Below are positions 23,973-31,673 of a stretch of DNA of 39,687 nucleotides, piece by piece; the stretch's first letter is position 1; each line of letters starts with the position of its first letter. The position numbers and the translations under genes were made by a program. Location of the stretch: positions 1 to 39,687 of the forward strand of contig NZ_BAFV01000055.1 of NCBI RefSeq assembly GCF_000308515.1, in the 5' to 3' direction. The notes beneath the pieces were generated by a model. It was given only the letters and a program-made list of their open reading frames with translations. It was not told the DNA's origin and ran no database searches. This DNA is from Nocardia carnea NBRC 14403. Its GTDB lineage: Bacteria > Actinomycetota > Actinomycetes > Mycobacteriales > Mycobacteriaceae.

Positions 23973-24959
23973 TCAGACACCCAGCGCGCCCGCGAAAACC
24001 GGCCAGGACCGGTGCAGATCGTCCTGCCAATAAGCCCAGGCGTGCGTGCCCGGATGGAAGTGCACGGTCGCCGGGATCTGCCTGGCGGCCAGCGCGGCCG
24101 CCAGTGGGCCGGTGCAGTTGTTGACGATGGATTCCATCGTGCCGCCGACCAGCACCCGGTCGGCCAGCCGGAGCGGGTCGCCGTCGATACCGCGGGAATT
24201 CAGTACCTCATGCGGGCCCGGGGCCCCGTTACCGGAGGAGATGTAGAGCGCCGTGCCCCGCAACCGGTCCAGGTGCAGCATCGGGTCGTGTTCCAGCCAC
24301 GCGGGATGGCCCGGGCCGCCCCACATATTGGTGGCGTTCGCCCCGAACAGCGCCAGCTGCGAGTACACGATGGCGCGCGCCGCCGGGTCGCTGGTGCGGG
24401 GGCAGCCGCTGTACGCGCCGACCGCCTGGTAGAGGCCGGGTGCGTGGACGGCCAGATTCAATGCCGAGGTCGCCGACATCGACAGCCCGGCCACCGCATT
24501 GCGGCCGGTCATCCCGAAGCGGGCGTCGAGCAGCGGCGGCAGTTCGCGGGTGAGGAAGGTTTCCCATTTGTTGCGGCCCAGGACCGGGTCGTCGGCGAGC
24601 CAGTCGGTGTAGTAGCTGGCCCGGCCGCCCATGGGCACGATCACGTTGACCGGTTTACCCGCGAAGAACTCGGCCACGTCGGTGCGCCGCATCCACGGGC
24701 CGCCGTCCTCGCCGCCGTCGACGGCGTTGAGCAGATACAGCGCGGGCGCGCCCGTTCCCGGATGCGAAAGCCACAGCGTGACGGGTTTGTCCATCGCGGC
24801 GGAATGTACCACCACCTCGAACTGCCGGCCGCCGAGCGGACGTACATCCACGATCCGGGCGGGCCCCTCCGCGGCGGCCGGGCCCGCCGCGATTCCCGTC
24901 GCCACCAGCGCGAAAGACAGCGTGAACAGGTACACCAGGCAACGCGGCAGCCGGTACAT
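23973..24959 (-). CDS. Secreted antigen-85-like esterase
   Basis: A 328-residue exported alpha/beta hydrolase. The signal peptide is clear: MYRLPRCLVYLFTLSFALVA, then an Ala-rich cleavage region near residue 30. The body resembles the antigen 85 / mycolyltransferase family: LYLLNAVDGGEDGGPWM, VIVPMGGRASYYTDW, KWETFLTRELPPLL, and the nucleophile elbow AGLSMSA with Ser160; the likely catalytic His is in HPGTHAWAYW near the C-terminus. Family members transfer mycolic acids to trehalose or arabinogalactan, or act as plain esterases. The ATG at 24959 is chosen because it starts the signal peptide, although no ribosome site is seen and a hairpin sits 1 bp upstream. It lies 41 bp after the unknown gene on the same strand. 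Its link to the peptide synthetase product is inference. Confidence 0.85.
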   Translation of the reverse strand: MYRLPRCLVYLFTLSFALVATGIAAGPAAAEGPARIVDVRPLGGRQFEVVVHSAAMDKPVTLWLSHPGTGAPALYLLNAVDGGEDGGPWMRRTDVAEFFAGKPVNVIVPMGGRASYYTDWLADDPVLGRNKWETFLTRELPPLLDARFGMTGRNAVAGLSMSATSALNLAVHAPGLYQAVGAYSGCPRTSDPAARAIVYSQLALFGANATNMWGGPGHPAWLEHDPMLHLDRLRGTALYISSGNGAPGPHEVLNSRGIDGDPLRLADRVLVGGTMESIVNNCTGPLAAALAARQIPATVHFHPGTHAWAYWQDDLHRSWPVFAGALGV

Positions 24960-24960
24960 G

Positions 24961-24978
24961 CCGTGGTTTCTACCACGG
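24961..24978 (-). promoter_or_regulatory. Hairpin directly before the esterase start codon
   Basis: CCGTGGT and ACCACGG form a perfect 7-bp stem with a TTCT loop, ending 1 base from the ATG. In the mRNA it would occupy the place where a ribosome site should be, and none is visible. It could limit translation of the esterase, act as a DNA operator, or partly end the upstream transcript. Confidence 0.4.
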
Positions 24979-25000
24979 CGCGATACCCCGTACGGCGTTA

Positions 25001-25744
25001 TCACCTGGCGTGTTCGTCGCGGGCGTGCACTCGCAGCGCGGTGATTGCGGTGGCGTCTGCATCCGGCACCCGCATCCGTTCGGCGATCGACCAGCGCAGA
25101 GCGCGGGGCAACTGCGGTGCGACCTTGCCGAAATACGCGTACAGCCAGTCGGTGCGCGCGACCAGGAACGGGTAGTCGGTGGTCATCATGGGACGGATCA
25201 CCAGCATCGGCAGCGGTGCGTCCAACGGACGGAAGGCGGCGTTCCACAAGCCCGGGACCCGGCATCCCGGGTAGAACTGGCCGAGCATCAGGCCGTCGCG
25301 CACCACCTCGGTCTTGTGGCGGCGGTGCACGGTGTCGATCCGGTCGGTGCGGGTGAGTCCGGGGAAGATCGTCACCGCGGTCAGGCGACGATCGTCGGAC
25401 TCCCCGGCCCGCAGACGGTTGTACAGGGCGTGGGCGTCCAGGACGGCCGCCGAGAGGTCCTCGACGGTCAACTCGTCGCCCCCGCGGATCACGGCGGCCC
25501 ACAGGGCATGGTGGTTCGTGGTCTGGCGGATGAACGGGCATACCGGACCGTCACGGCCCAAGTCGGGATGTGGATGCACGAGATGGTCGGCGATCCAGCG
25601 GGTGAGTACCGCGGCATCGGGATGTTGTGCGGCCCAGCGCTCGGCGTCGTCGTAGACATCGCGCCAGCTCCGGTCGGTCCGCGGCCCGCGATACACGTGG
25701 GCTGTCGCGGGTACCGGACGTTCGGGGTTCACCGGCCGGCTCAT
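25001..25744 (-). CDS. Unknown protein coupled to the NRPS (DUF6875-like)
   Basis: A 247-residue protein without signal peptide or membrane segment. I recognise no enzyme fold. The clearest conserved-looking stretch is IADHLVHPHPDLGRDGPVCPFI (about residues 51-72), with several His and one Cys (C69). Later come LTAVTIFPGL, GLMLGQFYPGCRVPGLWNA and PMLVIRPMMTTDYPFLV. The HPDLGR-x-GPVCPF signature resembles a family I recall as DUF6875, often beside peptide synthetases; that memory is not certain. The ATG at 25744 overlaps the NRPS stop (ATGA), so its synthesis is tied to that enzyme. An open frame to 25888 exists but only shadows the NRPS. A role in supplying, modifying or releasing the NRPS substrate is possible but not shown. 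Confidence 0.75.
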   Translation of the reverse strand: MSRPVNPERPVPATAHVYRGPRTDRSWRDVYDDAERWAAQHPDAAVLTRWIADHLVHPHPDLGRDGPVCPFIRQTTNHHALWAAVIRGGDELTVEDLSAAVLDAHALYNRLRAGESDDRRLTAVTIFPGLTRTDRIDTVHRRHKTEVVRDGLMLGQFYPGCRVPGLWNAAFRPLDAPLPMLVIRPMMTTDYPFLVARTDWLYAYFGKVAPQLPRALRWSIAERMRVPDADATAITALRVHARDEHAR

Positions 25745-28700
25745 CGGCTTCCCGCCCGTACGGCGAGCTCGGCCGGATATCGGTCCAGGATCGGCGCGAT
25801 CACCGCGACGGATTCGGGATTCATCAACCGGCCGTGCTCGGTATCGACCGGATACTCGCGCAGTTCCCCGGTGACGAACGGCCGCCACATCTGCACGTCG
25901 AGCATTTCGGTCATACCGCGGGTCGCCGAGAAGTACAGCAGGTCACCGTCGAAGACACCGGGACGGTACCGGGCCGATATCTCGACTCCCGCCACGTAGG
26001 CCCGATGCAGGCGGTCGAGTTGGCCGGCGGTCAGCCCCGCGCCCAGGGTCGGCCCCGCCGCCGCCAGTTCCGCGGCCGCTTCGGCGGCGGTCGATTCCGG
26101 AGCTTGTGCCGCCGCCTCCGCATCGGGTTCGTCACCGAGCAGGTGGGTGAGCAGATCCCGCATCCGCGGCCGCGGTGGTGGTGGAGTGTCGGGCGGAAAG
26201 ACGACACTGTCGAGCATGGCCAGCAACGCGACCTCACGGCCGAGATCGCGTAACCGGACCGCCACGGCATGGGCGAGTTGGCCACCGAGCGACCAGCCCA
26301 GCAGATGGTAGGGGCCTTCCGGCTGCACCCGCAGGATCTCGCGCAGATAGCGATCGGCGAGGGTATCGGCCGTGGTGACCTCCGGGTCCGGGGAAGTCAG
26401 CACCGGCGACTGGACTCCGTAGACCGGGCGGTCGGCGATCCGGTGCGACAATCCCGCGTAACACCACGCCAGCGGTACCGCGGAATGGAAACAGAACAGT
26501 GGCGGCCGGGAGCCGTTGCGGCGCAATGGAAGAATTACCTGTAAGCCCTCCGCACCGTCGGCGCCGTAGCCGTCCGCAGTCCCGTGCCACCGGGCCGGCG
26601 ATACCGAATCCGGCGCTTCACTGGTTATGCGGTCGCCGCCACCCTCATCTCTGTCGGCCGAAGTGCCGCAATGCCGGTACCCCGCGATACGGTCGGCCAG
26701 CTCCGCCACCGTCGGCGCGGTATACAGCCAGCGTACGGTCACCGGAACGCCCGTCACCTCGGCGAGCTCGGCCGAAAGCGTCACGCCCAGTAGCGAATTA
26801 CCGCCGAGCGCGAAGAAATCGTCGTCCAGTCCGATATCCGGACGGCCGACCACACCACCCACCCGCTGCGCGACCAACCGCTGCACATCCGTCTCCGGGG
26901 GGCGGTAGGCGCGGGACAGCACCGGTTCCGGCAACCTGCCCCGGTCCAGCTTCCCGTTGGGCGTCAACGGAATCCGATCGATCTCTAGTAACACCGCAGG
27001 CACCAGCGCGGCAGGCAGTACGGTGCGGATCCGGCTCAGCGTGGCGACCGGATCGAATCGGTGACCCGCGGCAACCACCACATAGGCGGCCAGGCACGGG
27101 GCCGGTCCGGGTTCGCCCGCCACCGCAACCACCGCCTGCGCGATTTCCGGTCCCGCGGTGAGCGCCGATTCGATCTCACCGGGTTCGATCCGGCGGCCGT
27201 GCAGACCGAGCTGACGATCGGCCCGGCCGAGGTATTCGAAGCCGCCGGGATCGGCGCGCACCAGATCCCCGGTTCGATACAGGCGTTGCCCGGTACCCGC
27301 CGGATCGGCCACGAACCGGGCGGCCGTGGTCGCGGGATCGTGCAGATATCCGAGCGCGACACCCGGTCCGCCCAGATATAGTTCGCCCCGCCCGCCCACC
27401 GGTACCGGTCGCAGCCGGCGATCCAGTTGCACCGCTCGCACCTCCGGCAATACAGGTCCGATCAGCACCGGATCGGCCGGGGACAGTGGAGCGCTCTGCA
27501 TCGTCATCACGGTCGTCTCGGTGGGACCGTAGCCGTTGTACAACCGCACCCGCGGCGTCCAGCGCCGGACGAGTTCGGTGCCGGGGGACTCGCCGCCGGT
27601 CACCACCGCCCGCAGGCTCGGCAGCCGGGCCGGGTCGAGACTGCTCAGGACCGCGGGAGTACTCAGCAGATGCGAGATCTCCGCGGTACGGATCAATTCG
27701 GTGAGCTGTCCCCCCGCCACCGGCCCCGCGGGAGCGACCACCAGCCGCGCCCCCACCGCGAACGCCGCGAGCAGCTCCAGCAGATGCGCGTCGAAAGCAG
27801 GCGAATGGGCGTGCAGGACAACGGAATCCGCATCCACCCGATACCGCTCGACCAGGTAGTCGGTGAGCGGCCCCAACCCACGATGACCGACGAGCACACC
27901 TTTCGGCATTCCGGTGGTGCCCGAGGTATGGATCAGATACGCGGGATGGTCCGGATACAGAGCCGCCCAGGGCGCCCGCTCACCGCCACCCGCTACCGGG
28001 TAGCTCCGCGAGGGTTCCCTCGGCGGCGCCGCCCTTGCGGCCCGATGGTCCAACTCCAGCCAGCGCACCGACTCGCCGCTGCCCGGCCCCGCGGTCACCG
28101 CACGGGTCCCATCCGCTGCGGACAAGCCCGGCCGCACCGCCGTCACCGTGAGCCCGAGCCGGATTCCCGCGGCCGCGAGCACGGCCGCGATCCGGTGGGG
28201 CGGGTCGGCGGGGTCGATCGGTACGAAGCAGGCGCCCGCGGTGGCGACCGCCCAGAGCGCGAGCACCGATTCGATCGAACGCGGGACGACCACCGCGACC
28301 GGCGTCCCGGGGCCCGCACCACGGTCGATCAGTTCCTGTGCCCAGCCGCGCGAGAGATCGTCCAACCGGCGGTACGTCAGGGATCGGTTGCCTTCGCGCA
28401 CGGCCACCGCATCCGGGCGCATTCCCATACGCAGAAGCTCGGGCAGCAGCCGCACCGTCGCAGCGGGCGACGGGGAATCCCACGGGGTCTCTGCTTTTCG
28501 CGGAACGAAGCCCGGTACATCCGGATCCGGCTCGGGTTCGCCGAGGCATGCGACCGGATCGCCCGGTGCGGCGGTGAGGAAACGGTGCAGGTAGATGAGG
28601 AATCCGCGGTGATACCAGGCGAGGGCGGCGGCCGAATAGCGGGCGGGATTGCCCTGGAAGTCGATACTGATACTGCTCTCGTCCGGACCCAGCTGATACC

Positions 28701-29847
28701 CGTTGACCAGTAGATCCTCGACCGGTCCCAGCGACAGCAGCTGTGCCTGCCCGGTGAGTGGTCCCAACCGCAGCGGTTCCACGAAACCCAGCACGTTGAT
28801 CACCGGCCCGAATCCGCCGCGCTCCACCCGGCCGCGACCGCGGTCGTGCTGGATCTCCTCGTACGGATACCGCTGATGACGCAGCGCCGCAACGATCTTC
28901 GTACGTACCCCGGCAACTCCGACACCGACGGTGTCCCGGGTGATACCGGTGAGCCGCAACGGTACGACATTCGATACCGATCCGGCCGACCGGCGCAGTA
29001 CGGCCGTCGTACGTGCCGGAACGGGGAGTGTGATCACAGGGTCGTCGTTCCCGGTGAGCTGGGCGAAATAGCAGGCGAAGGCGGTGATCAGCAGTTCGCC
29101 GAAGGATGCGCCGTACTGGTCGCGGGCGGCAGCGACCGCACCGGCGGTCGCCGGTCCGACCACCGCCGAAACCCGGTGCGGCCGTGGCCGCGGTGCCGCA
29201 GGGTGGCCGGCCAGACCCACCGGCTCGGCCAGACCCGACAGCGCGGAAAGCCAGTACTCCTTATCGGCCACCGCCCGCGCCGACCGCCGATAGGTCTCCT
29301 CGGCGGCGAGCAGCCCGGCGGTGTCCAGCGCGCCGGGCTCGCCCGCCTCGGTATCGGTGACGGCGGCCCGATACAGCTCACCGGTGCGCCGTAACAGTGC
29401 AACGGCGCCGGCACCGTCGAGAACCAGGTGGTGGCTGCGCAGATACAGCAGATGCCGGTCCGGGGCCACCCGGTACAGCGTCGCGACGGTGAGATCGTCG
29501 GTGCGCGGATCGAGCGGGGCGAAGTGGTCGTCCGCCATCCGGTCGAGTGCCGCGGTGACCGGATCGGTGTGATCGGCGAGATCACAGACGAAGAACGGGA
29601 GATCCGTATCCGCGAACACCTGCCGCGGCCGGCCGTCCACTTCCCGCACCCGGATACCGGGCGATTCGAGCTCCCGGGCCGCGCGACGCCCACATTCGCG
29701 CATCAGCTCGACCTCGATCGGCCCCCGCAGATCCAGGTACATGGCCACGGTGTTCGGAATCCCGGGATACAACTGCTGCGCCACCCACCACCGCAGTTGA
29801 GCGGCCGACAGCGGATGATCCGATCCCGTACTTTCCTGGTGCCTCAC
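25741..29847 (-). CDS. Single-module non-ribosomal peptide synthetase, C-A-T-TE
   Basis: About 1368 residues in the domain order of EntF. The condensation domain has an intact SHHLVLDG (His and Asp at 139-145). The adenylation domain (about 460-970) has LIHTSGTTGMPKGV, YNGYGPTETT, LYRTGDLVR and PLTPNGKLDRG with the catalytic Lys. The carrier domain has DDFFALGGNSL, phosphopantetheine Ser near 1016. The thioesterase has GWSLGGQ near 1186 and an EHGRLM His. By eye the substrate code is D-A-L-L-V-G-G-V-M-K, suggesting a hydrophobic or aromatic residue; no confident match. The N-terminal C domain needs a donor from another protein, and none is encoded here; no MbtH-like gene either. The start is the GTG at 29847 with AGGAGG ten bases upstream. 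The unknown gene follows with an ATGA overlap. Confidence 0.93.
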   Translation of the reverse strand: MRHQESTGSDHPLSAAQLRWWVAQQLYPGIPNTVAMYLDLRGPIEVELMRECGRRAARELESPGIRVREVDGRPRQVFADTDLPFFVCDLADHTDPVTAALDRMADDHFAPLDPRTDDLTVATLYRVAPDRHLLYLRSHHLVLDGAGAVALLRRTGELYRAAVTDTEAGEPGALDTAGLLAAEETYRRSARAVADKEYWLSALSGLAEPVGLAGHPAAPRPRPHRVSAVVGPATAGAVAAARDQYGASFGELLITAFACYFAQLTGNDDPVITLPVPARTTAVLRRSAGSVSNVVPLRLTGITRDTVGVGVAGVRTKIVAALRHQRYPYEEIQHDRGRGRVERGGFGPVINVLGFVEPLRLGPLTGQAQLLSLGPVEDLLVNGYQLGPDESSISIDFQGNPARYSAAALAWYHRGFLIYLHRFLTAAPGDPVACLGEPEPDPDVPGFVPRKAETPWDSPSPAATVRLLPELLRMGMRPDAVAVREGNRSLTYRRLDDLSRGWAQELIDRGAGPGTPVAVVVPRSIESVLALWAVATAGACFVPIDPADPPHRIAAVLAAAGIRLGLTVTAVRPGLSAADGTRAVTAGPGSGESVRWLELDHRAARAAPPREPSRSYPVAGGGERAPWAALYPDHPAYLIHTSGTTGMPKGVLVGHRGLGPLTDYLVERYRVDADSVVLHAHSPAFDAHLLELLAAFAVGARLVVAPAGPVAGGQLTELIRTAEISHLLSTPAVLSSLDPARLPSLRAVVTGGESPGTELVRRWTPRVRLYNGYGPTETTVMTMQSAPLSPADPVLIGPVLPEVRAVQLDRRLRPVPVGGRGELYLGGPGVALGYLHDPATTAARFVADPAGTGQRLYRTGDLVRADPGGFEYLGRADRQLGLHGRRIEPGEIESALTAGPEIAQAVVAVAGEPGPAPCLAAYVVVAAGHRFDPVATLSRIRTVLPAALVPAVLLEIDRIPLTPNGKLDRGRLPEPVLSRAYRPPETDVQRLVAQRVGGVVGRPDIGLDDDFFALGGNSLLGVTLSAELAEVTGVPVTVRWLYTAPTVAELADRIAGYRHCGTSADRDEGGGDRITSEAPDSVSPARWHGTADGYGADGAEGLQVILPLRRNGSRPPLFCFHSAVPLAWCYAGLSHRIADRPVYGVQSPVLTSPDPEVTTADTLADRYLREILRVQPEGPYHLLGWSLGGQLAHAVAVRLRDLGREVALLAMLDSVVFPPDTPPPPRPRMRDLLTHLLGDEPDAEAAAQAPESTAAEAAAELAAAGPTLGAGLTAGQLDRLHRAYVAGVEISARYRPGVFDGDLLYFSATRGMTEMLDVQMWRPFVTGELREYPVDTEHGRLMNPESVAVIAPILDRYPAELAVRAGSR

Positions 29848-30047
29848 CTGGACCGCGCCTCCTGCATTGTCCGGCCGGCCCGGAAATACGGAACAGCGCG
29901 CGACGCCGATCCACGCGCGTCCGGTACCCGGCCGGCCGCTACGACTACCTGCGGAATCACCTGCGGCGAACACTACGCCTGCCCAGCAAGGTAATGCACC
30001 GGCTCCGTTCTCCAGCGCAATCTCTCTGCCGAACCAGGATGCTGCGC

Positions 30048-30062
30048 TAATATGTTTTTATG
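30048..30062 (+). promoter_or_regulatory. Probable leaderless promoter of vapBC
   Basis: TAATAT at 30048-30053 is a near-ideal -10 and the next ATG is only six bases later, at 30060. Transcription would begin at or next to the start codon, and no ribosome site is present. The -35 region is weak. Leaderless starts are common for vapB genes in mycobacteria. Confidence 0.6.
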
Positions 30063-30314
30063 CGCACAACGATCGACCTACCGCCTGAACTCATGCGCGC
30101 CGCCAAGATCGCCGCCACCGAGCGCGGACTCAGCCTCAAGGACCTCTTCACAAAGGCCCTGGCACATGAGGTAGGCGCAGGTGTCCATCCGCCGAAATCC
30201 GGACGTGTCCGGTTTCCGTTGGTCGGCGCAGCGGATGCCCCGCACAAGGTGGATCTGAGCAACGCGGACCTCGAAGAGGCACTCGGAAACGACGACGCCG
30301 CCAAGTACGCATGA
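30060..30314 (+). CDS. vapB: VapB-type antitoxin
   Basis: An 84-residue protein. The N-terminal MRTTIDLPPELMRAAKIAATERGLSLKDLFTKAL is a ribbon-helix-helix domain for DNA binding. The C-terminal tail, with KVDLSNADLEEAL, would wrap and inhibit the toxin. VapB proteins neutralise the PIN-domain RNase VapC and, as a complex, repress their own promoter. The start is the ATG at 30060 behind a -10 box that implies a leaderless mRNA. Its stop overlaps the vapC start (ATGA), the usual arrangement for VapBC. Nothing suggests decay. Confidence 0.9.
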   Translation: MRTTIDLPPELMRAAKIAATERGLSLKDLFTKALAHEVGAGVHPPKSGRVRFPLVGAADAPHKVDLSNADLEEALGNDDAAKYA

Positions 30315-30739
30315 CAGCGCTCGTCGACGTGGGCGTGTGGCTGGCTGCGGTATGGGGCCGCCATATACACCATTCCGCAGCCGCGACATGGTTCGACCGC
30401 CACCCGGGCGACCTTGTGATGTGCCGGGTTACCCAAACCTCGCTACTACGATTGCTTTCCAATCCCTCGGTCATGCAGGGTGATGTCCTCACCCGCAGTG
30501 CAGCATGGCGAGTGATCGATCAACTTCTGGCCGATGAGCGAGTGGCCTGGGCCGATGAACCGGTCGACCTGGAGCCTGTATTCCGGGCTTTGTCTGCGCG
30601 CGACGAGACGAGCCACAAGCTGTGGACCGACGATTATCTCGCCGCGTTCGCCCAGACCAGCGGTGCGGAGTTGGCAACGCTCGATCGAAAACTAGCGGCC
30701 CGGTATCCGTCGATCCAGGTCGTCACGATTGCGGGATAG
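30311..30739 (+). CDS. vapC: VapC-type toxin, PIN-domain ribonuclease
   Basis: A 142-residue PIN domain. The acidic residues that bind the metal can be placed: Asp6 in ALVDVGVWLAAVW, Asp in WTDDYLAAFA, and Asp in LATLDRKL. The Glu usually found in the second motif is replaced: the segment reads CRVTQTSLLRLLSNPSV, as in one mycobacterial VapC subgroup where the motif is VTQ-x-xLLRLLTNP. VapC toxins cut tRNA or rRNA. The ATG at 30311 lies inside the vapB stop region. Its 3' end overlaps the 3' end of the opposite-strand sirB gene by 17 bp, so strong expression of one could form antisense to the other. The target RNA is unknown. Confidence 0.9.
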   Translation: MTALVDVGVWLAAVWGRHIHHSAAATWFDRHPGDLVMCRVTQTSLLRLLSNPSVMQGDVLTRSAAWRVIDQLLADERVAWADEPVDLEPVFRALSARDETSHKLWTDDYLAAFAQTSGAELATLDRKLAARYPSIQVVTIAG

Positions 30740-31673
30740 CGGTTCCCGTCGGAGGCAGGGTGGGACTGCCGGACCGTTCGCGTAGCGCAGCGCGGTAGCG
30801 GTCGGCGATCAACCGGACCACGGCGGGATGTACGCCGATCGGGGCGGCTACCCCCGTCGCGCCGGCCTGGTGCAGACGCTCGTGGAAAAGTCCGTGCGCC
30901 AGCAGGTAGGAGGCAACGAACACGCGGTCCCGCCCCTCCTCACGCAACTTCGCCACGATCTCCGGAACGCGCGGTGCGCCCGTGGCGACATAGGCCGTGC
31001 GCACCGGTGTGGCGAGTTGTGCGGTGAGCATAGCGGCGGCGCGGTTCACATCCGCGCGAGCTCGCGGATCGGAAGAGCCCGCAGCCGCGAACACCACGGC
31101 ATCGCCCGGGCACCAGCCGGCCGCGCGCAACCGCACGGCCATGATCCGCGCCAAGGCGGGATCCGGACCCATTGCGGCGGTCACCGTCACAGCGGGATGG
31201 GCGCTATCGCGCACTTCCCGCGGCACATCCTGATAGACGTGATAGCCCGAAGCCAGAAACGCCGGAACCACCACGGCCGACGCCGGTTTCGCACTATTCG
31301 GAGACTGTGCGACGAGATCGTGCAGCACTTCCGACGGTGAGGGGCCGAGAACATCGACGAAGGCGGTGCGCACCGGCGTGCTCTTCGTAGGCCGACCGGA
31401 GACCGCGCCGAGTTCTGGGTCGACGGCACAACCGCATACCGCGGTTCCGTGCACAGCGGGAAGTATCGCTGTGCGGCGAACCCGCGCGGGCCGGCCGGTG
31501 CCTGTGTCCGGCCCGGCAGCCGCGTTGTGCACGCAATGGGTTGCGACCGGCACCGGCCGGTGCCCCAGTTCGCGACCCACCGCCTCGGCCAGCGCGGCGA
31601 TCATCTCCACCCCCTTACCGCTGCGGGTTCCGTGCGCCACCAAGACCAACGCGGGCGTTTCCGGCGCGTTCAC
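30723..31673 (-). CDS. sirB: Sirohydrochlorin chelatase (SirB/CbiX-like) with Cys/His insertion
   Basis: A 316-residue chelatase-fold protein that would insert Fe2+ into sirohydrochlorin, giving the siroheme needed by NirB. Conserved points are LVLVAHGTRSGKG with the catalytic His14, AFVDVLGPSPSEVL, FLASGYHVYQDVPREV with the second His, and the C-terminal half with AYLL-like SYLLAHGLFHERL. Most relatives run directly from the first helix to VRTAFVDVLGP; here about 57 residues (about 43-100) are added, containing H46-C-x-H49 and H75-x4-C80-G-C82. The start is a GTG at 31673 overlapping the nnaR stop (GTGA). It is the last gene of the nitrite operon and overlaps vapC tail to tail. A cobalt-chelating role is possible but less likely in this setting. 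Confidence 0.87.
   Translation of the reverse strand: MNAPETPALVLVAHGTRSGKGVEMIAALAEAVGRELGHRPVPVATHCVHNAAAGPDTGTGRPARVRRTAILPAVHGTAVCGCAVDPELGAVSGRPTKSTPVRTAFVDVLGPSPSEVLHDLVAQSPNSAKPASAVVVPAFLASGYHVYQDVPREVRDSAHPAVTVTAAMGPDPALARIMAVRLRAAGWCPGDAVVFAAAGSSDPRARADVNRAAAMLTAQLATPVRTAYVATGAPRVPEIVAKLREEGRDRVFVASYLLAHGLFHERLHQAGATGVAAPIGVHPAVVRLIADRYRAALRERSGSPTLPPTGTAIPQS

Noticed and set aside
24960..25541. N-terminal extension of the esterase to 25541
   Set aside because: It would bury the signal peptide in the middle of the protein and only mirrors the coding frame of the unknown gene.
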